Origin: an uncultured Oscillospiraceae bacterium
Lineage (GTDB): Bacteria > Bacillota > Clostridia > Oscillospirales > Oscillospiraceae
Direction of reading: 5' to 3'
Assembly (NCBI GenBank): GCA_934589705.1
Contig: CAKTOH010000025.1
Location: 1-21,008 of the forward strand
Length of the DNA stretch: 21,008 nucleotides
Shown here: positions 7,032 to 14,348 of the stretch, one piece after another
How the letters are laid out: each line of letters starts with the position of its first letter
How positions within the stretch are numbered: the first letter of the stretch is position 1
Made by a program: the position numbers and the translations under genes
The notes under the pieces: model-generated
What the model was told of the DNA's origin: nothing
Databases searched by the model: none
What the model saw: only the letters and a program-made list of their open reading frames with translations

Positions 7032-9476
7032 ATGAAGAAAAAGAATCTTACATTTATCCCCCCGGAGCCGCCTGCGCGGATTCTGGCCTCCGCCGAGGAA
7101 GGCCTGACCCAAGAGCAGGCACGGCAGCGGCTGGAAGACGGCTGGGCCAATACCCCGGTGACGGCGGAGTCCAAAACCCTGGGGCAGATCATACGCTCCA
7201 ACCTTTTCACCTATTTTAACCTGATTTTCGCCATTCTGGGGGTGCTGGTGTTCGCCTCCGGTTCCCTGCGGAACCTGACCTTCCTGCCGCTGGTGGTGGC
7301 AAATCTTCTCATCGGCATTATCCAGGAGATTCGGGCCAAGAACACCCTGGATAAGCTCTCCATGCTGAACGCGCCCCGGGCTCGGGTCATCCGGGATGGG
7401 CAAATTCAGGAAATTCCCGCGGAAGAGCTGGTTCTGGACGACATCGTGCGCTTCCGGGCAGGTGACCAGATCTGCGCCGACGCCATCATTCTGGACGGCG
7501 AAGTGCTGGTCAACGAAGCCCTGCTCACCGGCGAGGCCGACGAGCTGAAAAAGGGACTGGGAGACTTCCTCATGTCCGGCAGCTTCCTGGTCTCCGGCGA
7601 GTGTACCGCCCGGCTGGAGCGGGTGGGCGCCGAGTCCTACATCTCCCAGCTGACCCTGGAAGCCAAGGCCATGGATACCAAGCAGCGTTCGGAAATGCTG
7701 CGCACTCTGGATCGGCTGGTGGGCGTTGTGGGCATTCTCATTGTGCCTATCGGTATTTTCCTGTTCGTCCAGCAATATGTGCTCTCCGGGGCCTCCTTCC
7801 GGGACAGCGTTCTGTCCATGGTAGCCGCGGTGCTGGGCATGATTCCCGAGGGGCTGTATCTGCTTACCAGCGTGGCGCTGGTGGTCAGCGTCCTGCGCCT
7901 GGCCACCCGGAAGGTGCTGGTGCATGACATGAAGTGCATTGAGGCTCTGGCTCGGGTGGACGTGCTGTGCGTGGATAAAACCGGCACCATTACGGAAAAT
8001 GAGATGCAGGTCAGCTCCCTCGTCCCCCTGGAGGGCTTCGACCCGGCTCAGGGTGTGGGGCTGAAAACATTGGTCGGCAATCTGGTGGCCGTCATGCCCG
8101 AGGGGAACCAGACCATGCAGGCTCTGCACCGATATTTCAAGCTCCCTGCGCAAACAAACGCGGAGCAGGTATTCCCCTTCTCCTCCACCTATAAATACTG
8201 CGGCGCGGTGTTCTCAGGCGAGGCCTATGTGCTGGGCGCGCCGGAATTCCTTCTGCGGGAGGATTACGAGGCCGTCCGGCCTCTGGCGGAAAGCTTCAGC
8301 GGCGACGGCTACCGGGTCATGCTCTTCGGAAAATATACCGGCACTCTGGAAGGTCAGGCGTTGACCGAAAAGGTCATTCCTCTTGGCCTGATTCTTCTGA
8401 CCAACCCCATCCGCCGGGACGCGCCGGAGACCTTCCGGTACTTTGCCCAGCAGGGGGTGGCGGTGAAGGTCATTTCCGGCGACAACCCACTGACCGTCTC
8501 CCGGATTGCCATGGAGGCGGAGATTCCCGGAGCGGAAAAGTATATTGACGCCTCCACCCTGGATTCCGAGGAAGCAATTTACGAGGCCGCCGGGGAATAT
8601 ACCGTCTTCGGCCGGGTCACTCCCGATCAGAAGCGGCAGCTTGTCCGGGCGTTCCAAAGTCAGGGGCACACCGTGGGCATGACTGGCGACGGCGTCAACG
8701 ATGTGCTGGCACTGAAGGACGCGGACTGCTCGGTGGCCATGGCCTCCGGCTGTGACGCGGCGGCTCAGGTCTCCCAGCTGGTGCTGCTGGAATCGGACTT
8801 TTCCGCCATGCCCTCGGTGGTGGCGGAAGGCCGCCGGGTAGTCAACAATGTCCAGCGTTCGGCAAGCCTGTTCCTGGTGAAGAACATCTTCTCCTTCCTG
8901 CTTTCGGTGTTCTCCGCCTGCTTCATGATCAGCTACCCTCTGGAGCCCTCCCAGCTGTCCCTCATCACCATGTTCACCATCGGCGTGCCCGGCTTTTTCC
9001 TGGCCCTTCAGCCCAACGAGGATCCCATCCGGGGCAAGTTCCTGCCAAACGTGCTGGCAAAAGCCCTGCCCGCGGGGCTGACGGATTTCCTGGTGGTGGG
9101 AGCCCTTGTGATCTTCGGCCGGGTCTTTGGGGTGGACGAGGGAGATATTTCCATCGCCTGCACCATGCTGCTGTCCATTGTGGGCTTCATGATCCTCTAC
9201 AACATCAGCAAGCCCCTGAACTGGTTCCGGTGGATCATCTGGGGCGGCTGCGTGACGGGGCTTCTGGTTTGCAGCATCTGGCTGGGGGACATTTTCGGCA
9301 TCGGACGGATGTCCCTGAAATGCGTCCTGCTCTTCGGGGTCTTCGCCATCGCCACGGAACCCATCCTGCGCTACGGCATCCTTCTGACCGAAACCGTTTC
9401 CCGCCTCCACCGCGCCTGGCGGGAGAAGCGGAAAGCCAAAAAAGCAGCCAAGGCCACCCGGAACCAGTCTGCATAA
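7032..9476 (+). CDS. P-type cation-transporting ATPase (CtpE-like group)
   Basis: An 814-aa integral membrane pump that couples ATP hydrolysis to cation transport. Landmarks are the actuator motif LLTGEADE (TGEA at 166-169, where TGES is usual), the M4 motif IPEGLYLLTS, the phosphorylation site DKTGTIT (Asp315) and the hinge TGDGVND (551-557). Membrane pairs lie near 55-105 and 225-295, with a C-terminal group from about 620 to 790. There is no N-terminal heavy-metal CxxC domain. The PEGL signature and the LITMFTIGVPGFFLALQPN segment fit the group containing mycobacterial CtpE (calcium) and streptococcal/lactococcal pumps linked to manganese export; the substrate cannot be fixed from sequence. 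The ATG at 7032 is preceded by AAGGAG; an upstream TTG frame to 7005 is less likely. The C-terminal tail is very basic (Arg/Lys/Ala). Confidence 0.92.
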   Translation: MKKKNLTFIPPEPPARILASAEEGLTQEQARQRLEDGWANTPVTAESKTLGQIIRSNLFTYFNLIFAILGVLVFASGSLRNLTFLPLVVANLLIGIIQEIRAKNTLDKLSMLNAPRARVIRDGQIQEIPAEELVLDDIVRFRAGDQICADAIILDGEVLVNEALLTGEADELKKGLGDFLMSGSFLVSGECTARLERVGAESYISQLTLEAKAMDTKQRSEMLRTLDRLVGVVGILIVPIGIFLFVQQYVLSGASFRDSVLSMVAAVLGMIPEGLYLLTSVALVVSVLRLATRKVLVHDMKCIEALARVDVLCVDKTGTITENEMQVSSLVPLEGFDPAQGVGLKTLVGNLVAVMPEGNQTMQALHRYFKLPAQTNAEQVFPFSSTYKYCGAVFSGEAYVLGAPEFLLREDYEAVRPLAESFSGDGYRVMLFGKYTGTLEGQALTEKVIPLGLILLTNPIRRDAPETFRYFAQQGVAVKVISGDNPLTVSRIAMEAEIPGAEKYIDASTLDSEEAIYEAAGEYTVFGRVTPDQKRQLVRAFQSQGHTVGMTGDGVNDVLALKDADCSVAMASGCDAAAQVSQLVLLESDFSAMPSVVAEGRRVVNNVQRSASLFLVKNIFSFLLSVFSACFMISYPLEPSQLSLITMFTIGVPGFFLALQPNEDPIRGKFLPNVLAKALPAGLTDFLVVGALVIFGRVFGVDEGDISIACTMLLSIVGFMILYNISKPLNWFRWIIWGGCVTGLLVCSIWLGDIFGIGRMSLKCVLLFGVFAIATEPILRYGILLTETVSRLHRAWREKRKAKKAAKATRNQSA

Positions 9477-9501
9477 GGCCGCCGAAAGGCAACTCCCCAT
9501 T

Positions 9502-9665
9502 CTTCCGAGAACTACCGGCGAGGCGCAAAGGCTCCCCTTGCTGACCAAGGGGAGCTGTCCCAGTGCGCACACTGGGGCTGAGGGGATCAGAACTTACCTG
9601 TTTTGACAATCCCTCAGTCAAAAATCAAAGATTTTTGCCAGCTCCCTTTACACAAGGGAGCCGTT
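9502..9665 (+). repeat. Uninterrupted family C repeat after the ATPase gene
   Basis: A chain of hairpins: GCTCCCCTTG/CAAGGGGAGC (9531-9555), CCCAGTG-CGCA-CACTGGG (about 9559-9576), then GAGGGGATCAGAAC, a block inverted at 6449-6483, and GCTCCCTT/AAGGGAGC (9641-9661). It is inverted relative to the copy at 6361-6634, so the two flank the ATPase operon. The first 17 bp (9502-9518) match the R-array linker at 3717-3733. It carries the two intact sites that are occupied by D units in the other copy. Confidence 0.75.
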
Positions 9666-9697
9666 TCCGCCCGGTATCGTTCCTGCCTTCGTACTGA

Positions 9698-9730
9698 AAA
9701 GCTGTCCCGGATTCCGGGGCAGCTTTCCTT
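9698..9730 (+). terminator. Rho-independent terminator of the ATPase operon
   Basis: AAAGCTGTCCCGG (9698-9710) pairs with CCGGGGCAGCTTT (9714-9726) through a three-base loop, with one G-T pair, followed by TTTCCTTAT. The T-run is short but the stem is strong. It separates the ATPase operon from the next gene. The 490-bp gap 9477-9969 otherwise holds the C repeat and the promoter at 9858. Confidence 0.6.
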
Positions 9731-9857
9731 ATCGAATGGACAACGCCCCTCTCTTCTCCGACATAATAGAATGATTAGGAAGCATTGCGGTTCCCAGGTG
9801 AAAACCAGGGATATAGAAAGAAAAGCAGACAAATTGCCCAAATTTTGTCAGGTTCTC

Positions 9858-9886
9858 TTGCAATTTGGCAGGTAAAGTGCTATGCT
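9858..9886 (+). promoter_or_regulatory. Sigma-A-type promoter of the BspA-like protein gene
   Basis: TTGCAA (9858-9863), 17-bp spacer, TATGCT (9881-9886) with an extended TG. The leader to the ATG at 9970 is about 75 bases. Its boxes and spacer end (GTGCTATNCT) closely match the promoter at 6681. Confidence 0.65.
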
Positions 9887-9969
9887 GATAGCGGTATTAC
9901 AAAGTCTGCCTTTGTATCCCGTTTGGAAGAAGTAATGTACCGAAGAAATAGAGAAAGAGGGTCGTTTCT

Positions 9970-12837
9970 ATGAAAAAGCTGCTGGCATGGTTGATGGCTG
10001 TGACCTTGACGGTTCAGTTGGTGACCCCGGTGTTTGCCAAGGAAATTGAGGAAACTCAGACGGCCACGGAAGCGGCGGAAATGGAAACCGAGGCTCCCAC
10101 TACGGAGATTCCCACCACTGAGCCAACCACCACGGACGCAATGGAAACGGCTGCACCGGAGGAAACCTCCGCGCCCACGGAGCCTCAGCCGACCACCGAG
10201 GTTACGGAGGCCACGGAGGCAACTGCTTCCATGGAAGAGACTACCACGGCCTCCACCGAACCCACTGAGGAAACCACTGAGCCCACCCTCGACCTATTTG
10301 CCGAGGACGAGAACGTGCTCGCTTCCGGCACTTGCGGAGCAGACGGGGATAACCTGACCTGGGTGCTCACCAAGGACGGAACTTTGACTATTTCTGGCGA
10401 AGGAGAGATGTCGAACTATTCTAATAGCACAACGGGAAGAGACGCTGCCGCTCCATGGAGTGCATATCAAGAGCAAATAATTGTAGTGGTGGTGGAATCT
10501 GGTGTGAGTAGTATTGGCAATTGCGCATTTTCCAATTGCGCAATGAGCAGTGTAGCGATTCCGCAGAGTGTGACAAGTATTGGCCATTCCGCTTTTTCTA
10601 AGTGCACTGCTTTGACCAGCATTACAATTCCTGAAGGTGTAGAGAAAATAGCAGGTGGGACATTCTATGGTTGTAATAGTTTGGAAAGCGTTGTACTGCC
10701 TGAAAGCCTGTTAAGTATTGATGATAGATTCGGGCGGGGCGCATTTGAAAGCTGTGGCCTGAAAAGTGTTACGATTCCCAATCGTGTCACTAGCATTGGA
10801 AGCTATGCCTTTTCTTCATGTGATGAACTGACCAGCGTGATTATTCCCGTAGGTGTAATGAGTATTGGCTCGAATGCTTTTTCTTACTGCAATAGCATCA
10901 GTAGTTTGACAATCCCCAGTAGCATAACTAAAATGGAGACATTGGCGTTTTGCTGGTGTGAAAACCTGACCAGCGTAGAAATTCAAAATGGTGCATCAAC
11001 CATTGGCGAATGGGCTTTTTATGGATGTTACAATTTGACTAACGTGACAATTCCTCAAAGTGTTACAAGCATTGGCAGTGCAGCTTTTTATTTTTGTAGC
11101 AGTTTAAGCAATGTTGTAATCCCAAAAGGAATTACGAGCATTGAAGCTTGGGCATTTTCTAACTGTAGCAGCCTGACTAATGTAGTGATTCCAGAGGGTG
11201 TAACTAATCTTGGGTGGGATGCCTTTCAAGATTGTAGCGCGCTAACTGACGTAACAATTCCTGAAAGTGTGATAAGCATTGAAGATGCTTGTTTTGATGG
11301 CTGTAGTAATTTGAGCAATGTGCATTATGGTGGCTCCAAATCCAAGTGGTTGAAAGTCAAAATTGGAAGTAACAACGATAATCTAACCAGTGCTACGGTT
11401 TTATATGATAATGAGGTAGATTTTCCTAGTTGCGAAATTCGGCCGGTTGACACGACTGCACTTATCAGTGGAAGTAAGCTGACCTTAACCGCCTGGGCTA
11501 TGCCGGATAATAAAAAGGTGAAAGCCAATTGGAGCCTGAGCGAGGACAGCAAGGCCTATGCCTCCATCAGCAGCTCCGGTGTTCTGACGGCCAAAGCGGT
11601 GAACGAGGTTCAGAATATCACCGTCATTGCCACGCCTACGGATGGCAGTCCGGAAGCCCGGAAGGAAATTCAGATTTTGCCGAAAATTACCGTAAAACAG
11701 ACAGAAAAGTTCAATCTTTTCCACAGCGACAGCCGGGCGGAACTGGCAATCACCGGCGGTAAAGTAGATTATGCCCTGCTTGACGGGAATGAGGATTTTG
11801 TTCTGAAAGAGGAGGACGGGAGTTTCTATATCCGCTTTGCCAACCCGGATAACCCTCCCGCCAAGCCCAACACCAGGGCCACCCTGCAAGTTTTCTTCCC
11901 GGGCAGCGACACCCCGGCAACCAAGGTGCTGACCATCAGCACCACGAACACCGCCCCGAAGCTCAAGCTGAATCCCACGTCCAGCATCTTAAATACTACT
12001 CTGGTTGGTGGCTTGACGGTAGAGGCTGAGGTGCTGGGAACAGAGGACGAGAGTCTGGAAGCCCGGTCGGCTACCAGCGGCGTGACGGCATCTATCAAAA
12101 GCGGCAAGCTGGTTGTGACGCTGGACACCGCCAAGACCACAACCGCAACCATCTATTTCAAGGGCAATGACTGGGCGAAAGAAGTCAAGATGACCCACAG
12201 AATCACCGTCACGGAGAAAAAGCCAACGGTGAAATTCACAGCCAAGGGTAAGCTGGACGTGCTGAATCCAGCCAGCGAGATCGTCTATACCCCCAAACTG
12301 ACCAACGCCACCGGGACGATTACGGACGTTCAGCTGACAGGTGAGGACGCAAAACTGTTCAATGCGGAAGTGGTTGACGGCCTGGTTCACCTGAAACTGG
12401 CAGAATCCGGCGCGAATTATTCCATCAAGAAAACCTACAAGGTCATGCCCATTGTGACGCTTCTTGGCAAGGATATCACCGGCCCCACCCTGAGCGTCAA
12501 AGTGACCCAGAGTGCCCTAAAACTGGCGAAAATCCCCAATCAGACGGTGTCCCTTGCCAAAGATGCGCCGTTGACAGTACATCTCAATGTCGCCAGCCCT
12601 GCCACGGCGGTCATCGGCAAAGTGGAGCTGAACGCCAAGACCACCGCCGCCCTCCGGAAGGCGCTGGATGCCGCAGACGGAATTCAGGCCGGTGGAGGTG
12701 CCGTCATCTTTCCCGCCTCAACGTTCGCCTCCTTGAAGCCCGGCCGGTACACAGTCATTCTGGATGTCTTCCCGGCAAACGCCGCAAGCGATACAAAACC
12801 CATCCAAGCAAAATTTACCCTGACCGTCCAGAAATGA
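9970..12837 (+). CDS. Secreted BspA-like leucine-rich-repeat surface protein
   Basis: A complete 955-aa exported protein. Residues 1-23 are a signal peptide (MKKLLAWLM, hydrophobic core, VFA). A Thr/Glu/Pro-rich linker runs to about 110. A cap with GTLTISGEGEM and APW (about 117-175) precedes some 12-13 BspA/LRR_5 repeats of about 23 residues (about 178-465, pattern xxTSIGxxAFxxCxxLTxVxIP). A Big-type Ig-like domain (about 487-575) follows, then a long module (about 575-955) shared with the C-terminus of the gene ending at 17532. Relatives mediate adhesion or host-protein binding. There is no LPxTG, SLH or choline-binding repeat; the chain ends in TLTVQK, so the attachment mode is unknown. 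The ATG has an AAAGAGGG site 9 bases upstream. The repeat region is markedly AT-richer than the rest. Confidence 0.93.
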   Translation: MKKLLAWLMAVTLTVQLVTPVFAKEIEETQTATEAAEMETEAPTTEIPTTEPTTTDAMETAAPEETSAPTEPQPTTEVTEATEATASMEETTTASTEPTEETTEPTLDLFAEDENVLASGTCGADGDNLTWVLTKDGTLTISGEGEMSNYSNSTTGRDAAAPWSAYQEQIIVVVVESGVSSIGNCAFSNCAMSSVAIPQSVTSIGHSAFSKCTALTSITIPEGVEKIAGGTFYGCNSLESVVLPESLLSIDDRFGRGAFESCGLKSVTIPNRVTSIGSYAFSSCDELTSVIIPVGVMSIGSNAFSYCNSISSLTIPSSITKMETLAFCWCENLTSVEIQNGASTIGEWAFYGCYNLTNVTIPQSVTSIGSAAFYFCSSLSNVVIPKGITSIEAWAFSNCSSLTNVVIPEGVTNLGWDAFQDCSALTDVTIPESVISIEDACFDGCSNLSNVHYGGSKSKWLKVKIGSNNDNLTSATVLYDNEVDFPSCEIRPVDTTALISGSKLTLTAWAMPDNKKVKANWSLSEDSKAYASISSSGVLTAKAVNEVQNITVIATPTDGSPEARKEIQILPKITVKQTEKFNLFHSDSRAELAITGGKVDYALLDGNEDFVLKEEDGSFYIRFANPDNPPAKPNTRATLQVFFPGSDTPATKVLTISTTNTAPKLKLNPTSSILNTTLVGGLTVEAEVLGTEDESLEARSATSGVTASIKSGKLVVTLDTAKTTTATIYFKGNDWAKEVKMTHRITVTEKKPTVKFTAKGKLDVLNPASEIVYTPKLTNATGTITDVQLTGEDAKLFNAEVVDGLVHLKLAESGANYSIKKTYKVMPIVTLLGKDITGPTLSVKVTQSALKLAKIPNQTVSLAKDAPLTVHLNVASPATAVIGKVELNAKTTAALRKALDAADGIQAGGGAVIFPASTFASLKPGRYTVILDVFPANAASDTKPIQAKFTLTVQK

Positions 12838-12863
12838 GCATCATTTTATTTCAAAACAGCGCA

Positions 12864-12910
12864 AAGCGGCTGGCAGAGGTTCTGCCGGCCGCTTGTATAT
12901 TTTTCTGTAC
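12864..12910 (+). terminator. Rho-independent terminator of the BspA-like gene
   Basis: AAGCGGC-T-GGCAGA (12864-12877) pairs along 14 positions with TCTGCC-G-GCCGCTT (12881-12894), one T-G pair, three-base loop, followed by TGTATATTTTTC. It lies 27 bp after the stop codon. Confidence 0.85.
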
Positions 12911-12920
12911 AATTGTAACT

Positions 12921-13080
12921 CATACTGAACTCCAATTAAAATCTTTAAAAAAGATTTTAATTGCCTGAAGGGCATGGAGTTCATATGAGACTTGTTTTGT
13001 GATTTCTTTCCTTATAAATCACAAAACAGGCAGCGCCTTTAGGCGATGCCTTCCTGATTAAAATTAAGGTTTTAATCAGG
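12921..13080. repeat. AT-rich cluster of near-perfect inverted repeats
   Basis: Within 160 bp there are four hairpins: an outer pair CATACTGAACTCCA (12921-12934) with TGGAGTTCATATG (12975-12987) enclosing AATTAAAATCTTT/AAAGATTTTAATT (12934-12946 with 12950-12962); TGTTTTGTGATTT/AAATCACAAAACA (12993-13005 with 13016-13028); a small GCGCC/GGCG stem (13033-13044); and CCTGATTAAAA/TTTTAATCAGG (13053-13063 with 13070-13080). No coding frame is plausible. It lies between two convergent genes; it could be a small repeat element or structured RNA. Confidence 0.7.
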
Positions 13081-13088
13081 AAATAGTA

Positions 13089-14003
13089 TCAGTGCATCTT
13101 CACCCACATGGCCGGGCGGACGGCATCGTTGTTCGTCACCCAGTTGCCGCCGGTCGTGATCTTGCCCTTGTCGTTGACGATGGCCTTGGCCGCGTCGTTG
13201 GAGCCGCCGGGGGACCGGAGCCACCACCAATCATAGGGAGTCCGCTCCTTGGCATAGGCCGTTCGGGTTGCCTTTCGGTCGCTGTCCGAGGAAAAATAGT
13301 GCTCCGCCTCATCGATGCTCAGGCAGAAAACCTTGTCCGTGGTATCGCTGCCGCCGGTTTTATTGCCGTAAGTGGAGTCCGGGGTGGACAGGCTGGTGCT
13401 CTGAATGTAGTCCAATTCCGCATTGCTGAACGCCATGTACAGAAAGTCGTTGTTCAGCCAGCAGCGCAGATCGCTGGTCTCCCAGGTCACCGCCTCCTTG
13501 GCGTTGTGGAATTTCGCGGCATCCAGGCAGTTCTTGCTGATAATCAGGGCCTCGTCCCCGGACACGTCCAGCACCTGCCACTGGATATCCCCGCCGTAGC
13601 CGCTGCTTTCCATGGGATAGACGCCCATGGTCACGGTCTGTCCCACCCGCCAGACCACCGGAGGCTCCGTGGGAACGGTCGTGGGCTCCGGCATGGTGGT
13701 GGGAGCTGCCGTCGTCTTCGGCTTCGCGGCAATCATCATCGGTTTCTGGGTTTCCGCCTGGGTCACCGGCACCGCGGCTTCCTTGGGCGGCTCCTTTCCG
13801 GACTGACCGGTATACCGTCCCAGGAGGAACATCAGCGCCAGGGCGGCGGCAATGGCCAGAATCCAGGGCAGCTTCTGCTGACCCGCCGGGGCTGCCGGGG
13901 CACTTTCCGGCTGGTTTTGAGCCTGTTCCAGGGAAATACCGCACGCCGGGCAGCTGCTCACGGTGTCGGCATAGAGCCTGCCGCATTTGGGACAAACCTT
14001 CAT
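13089..14003 (-). CDS. Zinc-ribbon, single-TM, DUF6273 protein
   Basis: A 304-aa protein starting at the ATG at 14003, preceded by GAGGG; the frame is open further upstream but a start there would leave the ribosome site unused. Residues 4-22 form a CxxC-x11-CxxC zinc ribbon (CPKCG...CPACG). A hydrophobic helix (about 46-66, LPWILAIAAALALMFLLG) and a Thr/Pro linker follow. The C-terminal domain (about 118-304) fits DUF6273: QWQVLDV, ALIISKNCLD, TWETSDLRCWLNNDF, WWLRSPG, VRPAMWVKMH. The zinc ribbon is expected inside and the DUF6273 domain outside the cell. DUF6273 resembles sulfatase-modifying/C-type-lectin-like folds, but no function is established. It converges with the BspA-like gene and is divergent from the dipeptidase. 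Confidence 0.88.
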   Translation of the reverse strand: MKVCPKCGRLYADTVSSCPACGISLEQAQNQPESAPAAPAGQQKLPWILAIAAALALMFLLGRYTGQSGKEPPKEAAVPVTQAETQKPMMIAAKPKTTAAPTTMPEPTTVPTEPPVVWRVGQTVTMGVYPMESSGYGGDIQWQVLDVSGDEALIISKNCLDAAKFHNAKEAVTWETSDLRCWLNNDFLYMAFSNAELDYIQSTSLSTPDSTYGNKTGGSDTTDKVFCLSIDEAEHYFSSDSDRKATRTAYAKERTPYDWWWLRSPGGSNDAAKAIVNDKGKITTGGNWVTNNDAVRPAMWVKMH

Positions 14004-14061
14004 AGAAATCCCTCTTTCCGCCGGTGTTTCGTTTTCTGAAAAACGCCGACACTTTTCTTTC

Positions 14062-14090
14062 ATTGTAATGCGGTTTTGCGGAAAAATCAA
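14062..14090 (-). promoter_or_regulatory. Sigma-A-type promoter of the zinc-ribbon/DUF6273 gene
   Basis: On the minus strand, TTGATT (14085-14090), a 17-bp spacer and TACAAT (14062-14067); transcription would start about 50 bases before the ATG at 14003. The rest of the 345-bp gap to 14348 is AT-rich and has a short CCGGCG/CGCCGG inverted repeat (14277-14305), but no convincing promoter for the dipeptidase was found. Confidence 0.65.
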
Positions 14091-14348
14091 GGTCGCTTTT
14101 GTACCAAAACCGCTTTTCTTTCACCGCCGTTTTCCGGGGCTTTTCGGATTTATCAAAAGATTTTCACTCTTTCTCCACTTGATGACAAAAATACGTCTTT
14201 TCTTCTGTTACGGAAATCAAAAAGGAAAAAAGCCATATACTTTTCCGGGAAAAGATGATATACTTGTATTATTCTTCCGGCGGTCCTGGACTTCAAAAGC
14301 GCCGGCTATGACGCGGACTACCGTCTCTATTGTATTTTAGGAGGTACT

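Noticed and set aside
8214..9572. 452-codon minus-strand frame
   Set aside because: Antisense to the P-type ATPase and running into the C repeat; no recognisable domain.
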